Source of the DNA: Bacillota bacterium
GTDB lineage: Bacteria > Bacillota > Desulfotomaculia > Desulfotomaculales > JAJYZD01
Direction: 5' to 3'
Length of the DNA: 20,048 nucleotides
Assembly: GCA_021800315.1 (NCBI GenBank)
Contig: JAJYZD010000033.1
Coordinates: 1 to 20,048 of the forward strand
Shown: positions 1 to 7,598 of the stretch, one piece after another
How positions within the stretch are numbered: the first letter of the stretch is position 1
Layout: each line of letters opens with the position of its first letter
The notes under the pieces: model-generated
The model's input: only the letters and a program-made list of their open reading frames with translations
Databases searched by the model: none
Told to the model about the DNA's origin: nothing
Position numbers and translations under genes: made by a program

Positions 1-23
1 GCAATAAAAACGAGGTATATTCG

Positions 24-282
24 TTGAAGGTTCGCTTATTGCCCCCCCAGCCTTGAACTGGATGAAGCTGTTGAGTACTATGAACATCAGTCATCTGGTT
101 TGGGGGTTCGTTTTTGCCAAGAAACCTCTTCCGCCATTGAACGCATAAGCATCATGCCAGAAGCATGGACAAGGATAGGTAAGTACACAAGGCGCTGCCT
201 TTTGAAAGGTTTTCCTTATGCTCTTTTTTGGTTGGTGCATCTTCACCGAGATCCAATGCATTACAAGGATAAAACTGTGTAG
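24..282 (+). pseudogene. RelE/ParE-family toxin remnant, frameshifted
   Basis: Residues typical of RelE/ParE mRNA interferase or gyrase toxins are readable: an ELDEAVEYYE helix, then GVRFCQE, PEAW.RIG, TRRCLLKGFPYALF and a final HLHRDP..YKD. The reading frame is broken. The N-terminal stretch KVRLLPP lies in frame 3 from a TTG at 24, and the rest lies in frame 1. Removing one C from the seven-C run at 42-48 would join them. In addition, about a dozen residues normally found between the FPYALF strand and HLHRDP are missing, so the last beta strands are fused. The TTG start overlaps a TGA at 25-27 that ends an eight-codon open frame entering from the left edge, perhaps the tail of a cognate antitoxin. 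The family call is from motif memory. The internal deletion makes a working toxin unlikely even if the C run is a sequencing error. Confidence 0.7.
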
Positions 283-390
283 ATACACAAACTGAATATG
301 TTGCCAAGGATATTATACATATTTGCGACATAATGTCCTCTTTACCGGTCGTTACAAATGTCCGCGGGCGGCAACGGGGGCCTCCGGTCT

Positions 391-441
391 TGAAGAAAGG
401 CCCCAACCGACCGGCACCGCCTGGTACCGCCGGCCGGGGCC
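391..441 (-). terminator. Probable rho-independent terminator of the efflux operon
   Basis: On the minus strand, just after the stop of the last efflux gene at 463, GGCCCC (436-441 complement) pairs with GGGGCC (399-404 complement). An inner GCCGG/CCGGC arm pair lies at 411-415 and 429-433. The structure is followed by the T-rich run TTTCTTC. The loop is large and the T tract is interrupted, so strength is uncertain. The remaining bases 283-390 show no gene or clear element. Confidence 0.55.
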
Positions 442-462
442 TTCGGTTCGCGCTGACCCAGG

Positions 463-1596
463 CTAGGATCCCTTGACCGTAACCTGCTCGTCCGGAGTCA
501 GACCCTGCTGTCCGTTTACGATCACCTGGTCGCCCGCCTGGAGCCCGGAGTCCACCACGGTTTTCCGTCCGTCCGTGGCGCCGAGCTGCACCGTGCGCTG
601 CTCGGCCTTGCCATCCTTGAACACCCAGACCGTCGTCTCCGCACCCTGGCGCACCACCGCCTGGTTGGGAACCAGGAGGTAGCCGGCCGTATCCTCGTTG
701 AAGGTCACGCCGGCGAACATGCCCGGCTTCAAGCTCCCGTCCGGGTTGGGCAGGGTGACCTCCACCAGGTAGGTCTTGGTGTTGGGGTTGGCCGCCGGCG
801 CCACGTGGCTGATGGTCCCGGTCAGGACCCGGTCGGTGGCGCCGGTAACGGCAACCTGGGCCTTCTGCCCGACCTTCAGGCCGTTGACCTGGTTCCCGCT
901 CACGTTGACCACGGCGTAGACCGGATCCAACTGGACCTCGACCAGCAGCGGGGTCGCGCCCGGCGCCGCCGGCGGCCCCCCGCTCATGCCGCCCGGGTCG
1001 ATGTTGCGGGCGGTGATGATGCCGTCGAAGGGCGCCGTCATAATGGTGTCGTTGTAAGCGGCCTGCGCCGATTGCAGCCCGGCCTCGGCCGTCTGCAGGG
1101 CGGCCGGGTCCACCTGTTTGTATTTGACGTCGGCCGCCTGGTAGGGCAGTTGGTACTGGTTATCGAAAACGTACTGGGAGATGGCTCCCTGAGCCAGGAG
1201 GGCCTCCCCCCGCAGGTAGTTGGCCTTGTCCGTGTTATAAACCACCTCGTCCGCCTGTTCCCCGGCCCGGGCCGTGGCTATGGCCGCCTTGGCCGTGTTC
1301 AAGGCGGCCGTCTGCGCGTTCGAATCCAGGGTCAGGAGAACCTGGCCTTTTGTGACCGCGGTGCCCACATTCACGTTCACCGCGGTTACCCGGCCGGCCA
1401 CCATGGTGAACAGGTCGGCGTAATGCACGGCGGCGAGCCTGCCGCCTACCGAGGCGCTGTTGCTCAACCGGCCCCGGGCGACCACCGCCGTTTCCACCAC
1501 CGGGGGACCGGCGACCGTGTTGGCCGCGCCGCAACCGGCGAGAACCAGGGCCAGGACCGCGGCCAGGGGAAAAATAAGAACGCGTGCTTTTTTCAT
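463..1596 (-). CDS. RND-type efflux periplasmic adaptor (membrane fusion) lipoprotein
   Basis: This 377-residue protein belongs to the HlyD/AcrA adaptor family, which links an inner-membrane pump to an outer channel or cell-wall partner. It starts with a lipoprotein signal (MKKARVLIF, hydrophobic core, lipobox LAGC near residue 21). A split biotinyl-lipoyl domain follows, its first half around VAGRVTAVNVNVGTAV and its second around MTAPFDGIITARNI. A helical hairpin of about 90 residues lies between the halves. The beta-barrel and membrane-proximal domains come last (GQKAQVAV, LKPGMFAGVTF, VPNQAVV). The ATG at 1596 is chosen over an in-frame TTG at 1617 because AGGGAG lies five bases before it. 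It is the last gene of the minus-strand operon, 36 bases after marR, and no RND pump follows. It may serve the neighbouring EmrB-like transporter or a pump encoded elsewhere. Confidence 0.9.
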   Translation of the reverse strand: MKKARVLIFPLAAVLALVLAGCGAANTVAGPPVVETAVVARGRLSNSASVGGRLAAVHYADLFTMVAGRVTAVNVNVGTAVTKGQVLLTLDSNAQTAALNTAKAAIATARAGEQADEVVYNTDKANYLRGEALLAQGAISQYVFDNQYQLPYQAADVKYKQVDPAALQTAEAGLQSAQAAYNDTIMTAPFDGIITARNIDPGGMSGGPPAAPGATPLLVEVQLDPVYAVVNVSGNQVNGLKVGQKAQVAVTGATDRVLTGTISHVAPAANPNTKTYLVEVTLPNPDGSLKPGMFAGVTFNEDTAGYLLVPNQAVVRQGAETTVWVFKDGKAEQRTVQLGATDGRKTVVDSGLQAGDQVIVNGQQGLTPDEQVTVKGS

Positions 1597-1632
1597 TCTG
1601 CTCCCTCTTCCCTCCAAGTCTTTGGTTGATCC

Positions 1633-2136
1633 CTAAAATTCCTTATCCTGGGCAATAACCATCATCTGCTCCATGGTGGCGACCATCCGCTCCACCTCGG
1701 ACAGGGACATCCGGTCAAAGTGCCGTGCTATCATGTTTTGCCGCTGTTGCAGGAAAGCGCTGACCGTCTTCCGCCCTTCCTCGGTCAATTCCAGGTAAAC
1801 CAGGCGCCGGTCCCCCTCATCCCGCCGTCTGACCACCAGCCCCTGTCTGGCCAGGCGGTCGGTCACCCCGGTTATGGCGCTCGGGGAAACTCCCCAGTCC
1901 CCGGCCAGTTCGCTGACCGTGAGGCGGCCGTGCCGGCCGATGAGCGTAAGTACGAAAAGCTGGTTGCCGGTCAGGCCCGGCATGACCTGGATATAGAACT
2001 TCGCGTAAAACCTGCGCAGCCAGAAATAGATGAATTCGCCCGTCCGCCGGTAAGCCAGGGACCTCCTTTCCTCCTCGTCCAATCCTGTCGTCACCTCCGC
2101 CGTAGGGCCGGCTTTCGCGTTATCGGGGCCGGCCAT
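1633..2136 (-). CDS. MarR-family transcriptional regulator
   Basis: This 167-residue winged-helix regulator is expected to repress the efflux operon it lies in and to release DNA when a ligand binds. The recognition region reads LTVSELAGDWGVSPSAITGVTDRLARQGLV at about residues 72-101. The wing follows with RRRDEGDRRLVYLELTEEG, a MarR hallmark (the DxRR motif). The N- and C-terminal helices (FIYFWLRRFYAKF and MSLSEVERMVATMEQM) would form the dimer interface. The ATG at 2136 overlaps the end of the upstream transporter gene by 17 bases and has no close Shine-Dalgarno sequence, so translation is probably coupled. The N-terminal 20 residues are variable and the true start could lie further in. 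MarR genes within or next to EmrAB-type operons commonly act as local autoregulators. The ligand is unknown. Confidence 0.93.
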   Translation of the reverse strand: MAGPDNAKAGPTAEVTTGLDEEERRSLAYRRTGEFIYFWLRRFYAKFYIQVMPGLTGNQLFVLTLIGRHGRLTVSELAGDWGVSPSAITGVTDRLARQGLVVRRRDEGDRRLVYLELTEEGRKTVSAFLQQRQNMIARHFDRMSLSEVERMVATMEQMMVIAQDKEF

Positions 2137-3706
2137 TGTTGTAAGCGGCCACTTCCCTGGCCCGTACGGCGTCCACCCGGCCCTTGGTCAGGAAAAAGAC
2201 CAGGGGCACGGCCAGGGCCAGCATAAGCGCCGCCGTTACGAAGGCATCGTCGATACCCAGGGCGAAGGACTGCCGCCGGGCGACGAGCGAGAGCACGTCG
2301 AGCGCCGCCGACCGGCCGCCCGGGAACGACGACAGCCGGTAGACCGCACCCGCGGCCGGGGCGGAGCCGTAGGTCAGGGTGGCGGCCAGCCAGTTGTAAT
2401 GGAAAACCTGGCGGCTGTCCATGACGTAGACCAAAAAAGCGATACCCAGCGAGGCGGCGATTTGCCGTACCAGGTTGTTCAAGGCCGAGGCCCGGCTCAC
2501 CAGGGCGGCCGGGATGGTATACATTCCGGCGGTGGTGAGGGGCATCACGGCCAGACCCAGGCCCACCGCCCAGAAAACCAGCGTGATCTCAATACCGTGG
2601 TAGCTGGACAAAACACCCAGGTTACGCATGCCGTAGGTGACAATGGATGCGGTGACCAGTCCGGCAAAGCCCGGCCAAAAGGCGCCCACCTTGTCGAAGA
2701 GCCGACCGCTGACGGGCATCAGCACCCCCGTGGTCAGGGCCATCGGCAGGAGCAGGAGACCGGTCTGCAGGGGCGTGTAGCCCAGGAGTGTCTCCGTGAA
2801 GATGGGAACCAGGAAGATCACCGCAAAAAGACCGATGGTCGAAAGGGCGACGGCCAGGAGGCTCACCGTGAACACGCCGTTTTTCAACAGCCGGATGTCG
2901 AGCAGGGGTTCCGGGTGGCGCAGTTCCCAGAGAGCGAAAAGAATAAAGGCAAAGGTCCCGGTCACCAACAACACCACGATGGGCAGGGAAGTCCAGCCCT
3001 TGTCCTGGCCTTCGGCCAGCGCGTAGAGAAAGGCGAACGCTCCCCAGGCCGCCAGAAGAAAACCGGCCACGTCCGGTTTGAGGTTGGGCCTCCGGGGGAA
3101 TGCCGGCAGCACCAGCAGCACCAGGATCACCGCCACGATACCGATGGGGATGTTGATGGTGAAGATCAGGCGCCAGGTGAAACGGTCCGCCAGGTAGCCG
3201 CCCAGCGTCGGCCCGACGGCCGGCGCGGCGGCGATCGCGATTCCCCACAGGCCCAGCGCCATGCCGATCTTCTCCCGCGGCACCATCGAATACATGATGG
3301 TCAGGGAAAGAGGCATGATCATCCCCCCTCCAAGAGCCTGCAGAACCCGGAAGGCGATCAGGACGCCGTTTGACCAGGCCAGGCCGCAGAGCAGCGAACC
3401 GGAGGTAAAAACCACCAGGGAGAATACGAACATTTTTTTGAGGCCCACCCGGTCGGCCAGAAACCCGGTCGCGGGCACGACCACCCCGGAACCCAGCAGG
3501 TAGCCCGTCGACACCCACTCGATGCGGTTGGCATCCACGCCGAACACGGCCATGAGCTTGGGAATGACCACGTTGACGATGGAAGAGTCCAGAACGGCCA
3601 TGAACGCGCCCAGCACCACCACCAGCAGGGGTATCAGGGGGAACCTGGTATCCGGGTGCAGTTCCCCGTTGACCGTCAGGTTCGGATCAACGAACGTTCC
3701 TTCCAC
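2120..3706 (-). CDS. EmrB/QacA-type DHA2 MFS multidrug transporter
   Basis: This 528-residue membrane protein has the about 14 hydrophobic segments expected of the DHA2 (drug:H+ antiporter-2) branch of the major facilitator superfamily. Segment 1 carries LDSSIVNVVIPKL (motif D1). The loop after segment 2 has GFLADRVGLKKMF, matching motif A. RVLQALGGGMIMP corresponds to motif B, and segment 5 has the motif C pattern APAVGPTLGGYL. The family exports hydrophobic drugs or other toxic compounds in exchange for protons, usually with an EmrA-type adaptor, and the adaptor gene ends 16 bases upstream. The start is a GTG at 3706 with GGGGGGAAG seven bases before it. The gene end overlaps marR by 17 bases. 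Substrate cannot be inferred. Confidence 0.93.
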   Translation of the reverse strand: MEGTFVDPNLTVNGELHPDTRFPLIPLLVVVLGAFMAVLDSSIVNVVIPKLMAVFGVDANRIEWVSTGYLLGSGVVVPATGFLADRVGLKKMFVFSLVVFTSGSLLCGLAWSNGVLIAFRVLQALGGGMIMPLSLTIMYSMVPREKIGMALGLWGIAIAAAPAVGPTLGGYLADRFTWRLIFTINIPIGIVAVILVLLVLPAFPRRPNLKPDVAGFLLAAWGAFAFLYALAEGQDKGWTSLPIVVLLVTGTFAFILFALWELRHPEPLLDIRLLKNGVFTVSLLAVALSTIGLFAVIFLVPIFTETLLGYTPLQTGLLLLPMALTTGVLMPVSGRLFDKVGAFWPGFAGLVTASIVTYGMRNLGVLSSYHGIEITLVFWAVGLGLAVMPLTTAGMYTIPAALVSRASALNNLVRQIAASLGIAFLVYVMDSRQVFHYNWLAATLTYGSAPAAGAVYRLSSFPGGRSAALDVLSLVARRQSFALGIDDAFVTAALMLALAVPLVFFLTKGRVDAVRAREVAAYNNGRPR

Positions 3707-3722
3707 GGCGTCTTCCCCCCGG

Positions 3723-4379
3723 TTACCTGATGTGGATCTTGACCTCGGCGCTCAGTCCCGGTACCAGGGTGACTCCCTGGTAGTTGTCGATGGAAATCTT
3801 GACCGGCACCCGCTGTACCACCTTGGTAAAGCTGCCGCTGGTGTTCTGCTCGGGGAGGAGGGAAAACTCGGAAGCGGTGGCTTCGCCGATCTGGAGCACC
3901 CGCCCCTGGAAGGTGTGTCCGGGAAAGGCGTCTACCGTAAAGGTGACCGTCTGCCCGGGCTTAATACGGTACAAGGCGGTTTCCTGCACGTTGGCCGTGA
4001 CGTACAGACTGTGCAGGGCGGCCATCTGGACCACCGGGGAACCGGGCACACCCATCTCCCCGACCGCTCCCAGAACCTTGATTATGGTGCCGTCGATGGG
4101 CGCCCGCACCACCGCCAGGTCCTCGTTGGCGCCGGCCGGCAGGCTCGAATCGTCGACCCGGGCCACGATTTCCCCCGCCGACACGTGGTCCCCCGTGTGG
4201 ACGTAGATGTCCAGCAGCCGGCCGGTTATCTGCGGACTCAGGCTGACTATGTTATAATCCACGTAGGCGTCCTGGGTGCTCACGAAATAATGGTTTTCGT
4301 ACCAGTAGTAACCGAAGATCCCGGCCAGGACGACCACCATGGCCGCCACAACGATGATGATGGGTTTTTTGTTGTTCAA
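3723..4379 (-). CDS. Short EmrA/HlyD-like membrane fusion protein
   Basis: This is a membrane-anchored adaptor of about 218 residues encoded directly before the EmrB-like pump. One transmembrane helix (about residues 6-27) is followed by VSTQDAYVDYNIVSLSPQ, typical of EmrA. The first lipoyl half is around GRLLDIYVHTGDHVSAGE, the second is APIDGTIIKVL, and a beta-barrel domain closes the protein (LVPGLSAEVKIHI). EmrA proteins are usually near 390 residues. Here the two lipoyl halves are joined by only about ten residues, so the long coiled-coil hairpin that normally lies between them is absent. The start is taken as the TTG at 4379 because GGAGG lies ten bases upstream. An in-frame GTG at 4418 has no ribosome-binding site. 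It is the first gene of the operon. Confidence 0.85.
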   Translation of the reverse strand: MNNKKPIIIVVAAMVVVLAGIFGYYWYENHYFVSTQDAYVDYNIVSLSPQITGRLLDIYVHTGDHVSAGEIVARVDDSSLPAGANEDLAVVRAPIDGTIIKVLGAVGEMGVPGSPVVQMAALHSLYVTANVQETALYRIKPGQTVTFTVDAFPGHTFQGRVLQIGEATASEFSLLPEQNTSGSFTKVVQRVPVKISIDNYQGVTLVPGLSAEVKIHIR

Positions 4380-4448
4380 CCGAACGACTCCTCCCTGCAC
4401 ACCTTCATGACCACGCACCCGTATGCCACCGCGAGCCGGTACCGGAGG

Positions 4449-4529
4449 CGCCGGCTCCAGCCGGCGTAGAACCCGGACCGGATTATTTTGCGGCCGATCC
4501 CGGGTAACCCGCCCGGACGGCTTACCCGG
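4449..4529 (-). other. Structured leader of the efflux operon
   Basis: Two inverted repeats lie upstream of the first efflux gene. CGCCGGC (4449-4455) pairs with GCCGGCG (4460-4466) around a four-base loop. CCGGGTAA (4500-4507) pairs with TTACCCGG (4522-4529) around 14 bases. Neither is followed on the minus strand by a T run, so they do not look like plain terminators. They could shape leader RNA or bind a regulator. No known riboswitch was recognised. Confidence 0.35.
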
Positions 4530-4547
4530 ACAATAAAATCCAACGAT

Positions 4548-4578
4548 ACTATAGAGGAGAACACCGCCCGAATGTCGA
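4548..4578 (-). promoter_or_regulatory. Candidate promoter of the efflux operon
   Basis: On the minus strand a TCGACA (4573-4578 complement) and a TATAGT (4548-4553 complement) resemble sigma-A -35 and -10 hexamers with a 19-base gap. A shifted TCTATA gives 17. The spacing is imperfect, and other AT-rich stretches up to 4630 could also serve. This AT-rich island is the most promoter-like part of the 4380-4918 intergenic region, which otherwise holds no gene I can support. Confidence 0.3.
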
Positions 4579-4618
4579 ACCTGATTTCGTAAGTACTTTT
4601 AGAGTCAAATAATTTACC

Positions 4619-4628
4619 TAGTTAACTA
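4619..4628. promoter_or_regulatory. Possible operator palindrome (MarR site?)
   Basis: A perfect ten-base palindrome TAGTTAACTA sits in the AT-rich island upstream of the efflux operon, near a second palindrome AAGTACTT at 4591-4598. MarR proteins bind short AT-rich palindromes, so a site for the operon's own regulator is possible. The assignment is inference only. Confidence 0.25.
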
Positions 4629-4918
4629 TAGGGCAGGGAGGGCACATTGTCAATACCGTCGCGTTCGGCCGCAGCCGTGGTTTAGCCCGGGGATTCCCTC
4701 GTGCCGGCCTTTACCGCCCTCTGGACAGGTCTGCGCCTGTCGGATCGCGACCTCGGCCTGGAGGGGATCCACGCCTTCCCGAACTTCCCGGACTTCCGTA
4801 TTTCGCACCACCTGAACAGGCCTTCGGCATGGTGGGTCCATCCGCGCTCGCTGGCCGGGCCCGTCAACATATTTCCGACACATGCCGGAAACTGTCTCGA
4901 AAAAACTTTTCCGGAGTT

Positions 4919-4947
4919 GGAACATTAGCCGCCTGTTTTTAGTCTAA
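4919..4947 (+). promoter_or_regulatory. ECF-type promoter before the sigma factor gene
   Basis: GGAAC at 4919-4923 and TCTAA at 4943-4947, separated by 19 bases, match the general GGAAC / TCTRA pattern recognised by ECF sigma factors. Transcription would begin near 4954, giving a leader of under 40 bases before the sigma gene. ECF genes are often transcribed by their own product, so this is probably an autoregulatory promoter. Confidence 0.6.
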
Positions 4948-4990
4948 ATTGGTGACGGGTAATCCATCCGCCGCCATGGGGGGTCACCCT

Positions 4991-5572
4991 ATGGATGAAA
5001 GCCAGGAACAGCGCGAGCTGGCCGCCCTGGATGAATGCCTGCGGGGCAACAAGGCAGCCTTCGAAGTCCTGGTGCACCTGCATGAAAAGAAGATCTACAA
5101 TTTTTGCCAGTACTTGAGCGGCAACAGCGAAGACGCCGAGGATTTGGCCCAGGAAGTCTTTATCAAGGCCTTTTACAATCTCAGCGGCTTTCGCCGGGAG
5201 TCGTCGTTTTACACCTGGTTGCACAGGATAGCGGTCAACACTTGGATCAGTTGGCAGCGCAAGCACAGGAACACTTCCACCGTACCCCTGGAAAAGCAGG
5301 GGGTGGACGGAAGCTATGCGATGGACCTGCCCGATCCCGCCGCCGACCCGTTGGACCAGGCCCAGGCGGCCGAACTGAGGGAGTTTTTCAACAAGGCGCT
5401 TGATTCCCTGAATACGGAATACCGGGCGGTGCTCGTCCTGCGGGAAATAGAAGGTTTCAGTTACGAGGAAATCGCCGCCAGCACGAGTGTGAGCGTCGGA
5501 ACGGTAAAATCGCGGTTGAACCGGGCCCGCCAGATCCTAAAGGACAAGATAAGGGAATTCTCCCGTGCGTAA
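4991..5572 (+). CDS. ECF-family RNA polymerase sigma factor
   Basis: This 193-residue group 4 sigma factor directs RNA polymerase to stress or envelope promoters when released from its anti-sigma factor. Region 2 runs over about residues 10-85, with FCQYLSGNSEDAEDLAQEVFIKAF (2.1-2.2) and SSFYTWLHRIAVNTWISWQRK (2.3-2.4). Region 4 runs over about residues 130-190, with YRAVLVLREIEGFSYEEIAAS and the recognition helix VGTVKSRLNRAR. There are no sigma regions 1.1 or 3, as expected of ECF factors. The ATG at 4991 follows GGGGGGTC by about seven bases. A longer frame from 4949 would begin on the promoter's own -10 region and is rejected. The anti-sigma gene follows after 48 bases. Composition resembles SigW/RpoE-like factors, but the subgroup cannot be settled by eye. 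Confidence 0.95.
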   Translation: MDESQEQRELAALDECLRGNKAAFEVLVHLHEKKIYNFCQYLSGNSEDAEDLAQEVFIKAFYNLSGFRRESSFYTWLHRIAVNTWISWQRKHRNTSTVPLEKQGVDGSYAMDLPDPAADPLDQAQAAELREFFNKALDSLNTEYRAVLVLREIEGFSYEEIAASTSVSVGTVKSRLNRARQILKDKIREFSRA

Positions 5573-5620
5573 TGAAGGGGACCGGTCATATCATAAGTAT
5601 TATGGGAGGAGGTGGGGCTG

Positions 5621-6466
5621 GTGGATTGCCGGACTGCCCGGGAAATGAGTTCGCGTTTGCTGGAATGGGAACTGTCAGCCGGCGAGCAGGCCGACCTTCA
5701 GCTTCACCTGGCCGTTTGCCCGGATTGCCGGGAAGAGCTGGACTCTTGTTATACGCTCCACCGGGCCTTGGTCCAGGCGAGGCGGAACCCGGCCGAACCG
5801 CCCCGGGACTTGGCCCTGCACATCATGCGCGAGGTCAACAGCGCGCCGTCTTTGCCGTTGATGATCCACCGCTCCAAAGCCGCCTTGATCCGGCGGCTGG
5901 AGGAAATCCACCTGGTACTCAAAACCCCGGGCCGGATGCGGACGGCTTTCTCGGCCGCCGCCGTGGCCCTGGTGGCCGTGGTCGCGGTGGGATCGCTGTA
6001 CCTGAACACCGCGGGGCCACTCACCGTCACCCCTCCCAAGCCGGCCCCGGTGACCACTCCGGCGGCGCGGCAACCAACGGGTTCACCCGTGTCGCAGCCG
6101 GCGAAGGGTAACAGCCCGCCGCCCACCTCCCCGTCTCCCCGACCGCCATCGGTTGCGCAACAGGCCGGCGCCTCCACCGGCACCATGACCTCGGTCTGGG
6201 TAGACGCCAGGAACCTGGACGCGCTCAACCAGGAACTCAGCGCGATTGCCGGCCAGCATAACGCAGGCTACCGGGTTTACTCGCTGAACAACGCGCCGGG
6301 CGGGCAGAACAAGGAGATTGTGCGGATCACGGCCGGCACGACCGGTATCACGGACCGGATCCTGTCCACCGCCGCGGCGGTCGGCCGGGTGGTCAATACG
6401 GTGACCACCACCGGACCGAACGGACACGACGTCATCACGGCCTTTGTGAGCGGACCCGGACAGTAG
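5621..6466 (+). CDS. Zinc-binding transmembrane anti-sigma factor
   Basis: This 281-residue protein is the likely partner that holds the upstream sigma factor inactive at the membrane. The N-terminal domain has the full ZAS zinc signature: C3, H29, C33 and C36 in the pattern C-x25-H-x3-C-x2-C (HLAVCPDC). A transmembrane helix lies at about 108-128. An outside segment rich in proline, serine and threonine follows at about 132-178. The last roughly 100 residues form a folded-looking domain (VWVDARNLDALNQEL, VVNTVTTTG) that I do not recognise; it may sense the signal or control proteolysis. The GTG at 5621 is chosen because GGAGGAGG at 5605-5612 is eight bases before it. A GTG at 5612 overlaps that site. 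Signal and proteases are unknown. Confidence 0.88.
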   Translation: MDCRTAREMSSRLLEWELSAGEQADLQLHLAVCPDCREELDSCYTLHRALVQARRNPAEPPRDLALHIMREVNSAPSLPLMIHRSKAALIRRLEEIHLVLKTPGRMRTAFSAAAVALVAVVAVGSLYLNTAGPLTVTPPKPAPVTTPAARQPTGSPVSQPAKGNSPPPTSPSPRPPSVAQQAGASTGTMTSVWVDARNLDALNQELSAIAGQHNAGYRVYSLNNAPGGQNKEIVRITAGTTGITDRILSTAAAVGRVVNTVTTTGPNGHDVITAFVSGPGQ

Positions 6467-6490
6467 TCGCCCGGCCCCTGGAAATCGTCG

Positions 6491-6519
6491 GCCCCGCCTG
6501 TGCCAGGCGGGGCTTTTTT
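6491..6519 (+). terminator. Rho-independent terminator of the sigma/anti-sigma operon
   Basis: A perfect ten-pair stem, GCCCCGCCTG with CAGGCGGGGC, closes a three-base TGC loop and is followed by six T. It starts 25 bases after the anti-sigma stop and separates this operon from the convergent mbl gene. Confidence 0.95.
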
Positions 6520-6543
6520 CCGTCTTCGTCCGCGGGGGAACTC

Positions 6544-7563
6544 TTACCAGACCACCCGGCGCTGCCGTTGCTGGGGCAGGGCGTGCAGCATCAAGAGGGC
6601 CCTCCCCGTGCCCAGTGCCACGCAGGACAGCGCGTCGTCGGCCACGAACACCGGCAGGCCGGTCTCCTGGCTGAGCAGCCTGTCCATCCCGTCGAAAAGC
6701 GACCCCCCGCCGGTCATGACGATGCCTTTGTTGACGATGTCGGCCGCCAGCTCCGGGGGCGTATGCTCCAACACCTGTTTTACCGCTCCCACCACCGCAT
6801 CCAGCACTTCTTCGATGGCGGAGTAAACCTGGGTGCTGGTGATCGACACGGCCTTGGGCAGACCGGAGATCAGGTCCCGGCCCTTGATTTGAATGGACTT
6901 TTCCTTGGTACCGCGGGGATGGGCCGTGCCCACCTCGATTTTGATCTCCTCACCGGTGCGCTCACCCACCATAAGGCTGAATTCGCGGCGTATGTACCTT
7001 ACGATGGCTTCGTCAAAGCGGTCGCCCCCCACCCGCAGGGACTGGCTGGAGACGACGCCCCCCAGGGAGAGCACGGCCACGTCGGTAGTACCGCCGCCGA
7101 TATCGACCACCATGGTACCGCTGGGTTCGGAAATGTCCAGTCCCGCCCCCAGGGCCGCCGCCAAAGGTTCCTCGATGAGGAAGGCCTGCTTTGCCCCGGC
7201 CTGGATGGCCGCCTGACGGACCGCCCGCTCCTCGACCCCGGTGATTCCGGAAGGAATGCAGATCATTACCCTTGGCTTGAAGAATCCCTTGATGTTCGCC
7301 GACTTGTTGATAAAGTAGCGGAGCATCTTTTCCGTTACGTCGTAGTCGGCGATGACCCCGTCCCGCAGCGGCCTGATGGCCACGATGTTGCCCGGTGTCC
7401 TGCCCAGCATGCGGCGGGCCTCGCTGCCCACCGCAATGATGCGGCTGGTGTCGCGGTCAATGGCGACTACCGAAGGCTCCCTTAAAACTATGCCCTTGCC
7501 CTTGATGTACACCAGGACATTGGCTGTCCCCAGATCTATCCCTATGTCCAGACTACCCAGCAT
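6544..7563 (-). CDS. mbl: Rod-shape protein Mbl/MreB family actin homologue
   Basis: This 339-residue bacterial actin forms filaments under the membrane that guide lateral wall synthesis. The actin-fold ATP sites are clear: phosphate-1 loop DIGIDLGTANVLVY near the N-terminus, phosphate-2 loop VVDIGGGTTDVAVLSLGG in the middle, and adenosine-site IVMTGGGSLFDGMD near the end. Length matches MreB/Mbl (about 330-345). The ATG at 7563 begins right at the conserved MLGSLDIGIDLGT. The longer open frame upstream is untypical. The Mbl rather than MreB name rests on its position after spoIIID, as in Bacillus subtilis; the protein alone does not separate the paralogues, and mreCD are not beside it. It could be cotranscribed with spoIIID, 146 bases upstream. 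Confidence 0.93.
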   Translation of the reverse strand: MLGSLDIGIDLGTANVLVYIKGKGIVLREPSVVAIDRDTSRIIAVGSEARRMLGRTPGNIVAIRPLRDGVIADYDVTEKMLRYFINKSANIKGFFKPRVMICIPSGITGVEERAVRQAAIQAGAKQAFLIEEPLAAALGAGLDISEPSGTMVVDIGGGTTDVAVLSLGGVVSSQSLRVGGDRFDEAIVRYIRREFSLMVGERTGEEIKIEVGTAHPRGTKEKSIQIKGRDLISGLPKAVSITSTQVYSAIEEVLDAVVGAVKQVLEHTPPELAADIVNKGIVMTGGGSLFDGMDRLLSQETGLPVFVADDALSCVALGTGRALLMLHALPQQRQRRVVW

Positions 7564-7598
7564 TTCCCCCGATGGCCCCTTTCCCCGGCACGTATAAA

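Noticed and set aside
4701..4928. A 75-residue open frame before the sigma factor gene
   Set aside because: No ribosome-binding site and no family likeness; it runs into the ECF promoter, so 4640-4918 is left without a gene.
5572..6111. A 179-residue frame overlapping the anti-sigma gene
   Set aside because: Glycine- and arginine-rich composition of a frame-shifted shadow. The overlapping frame has the zinc signature and a transmembrane helix.
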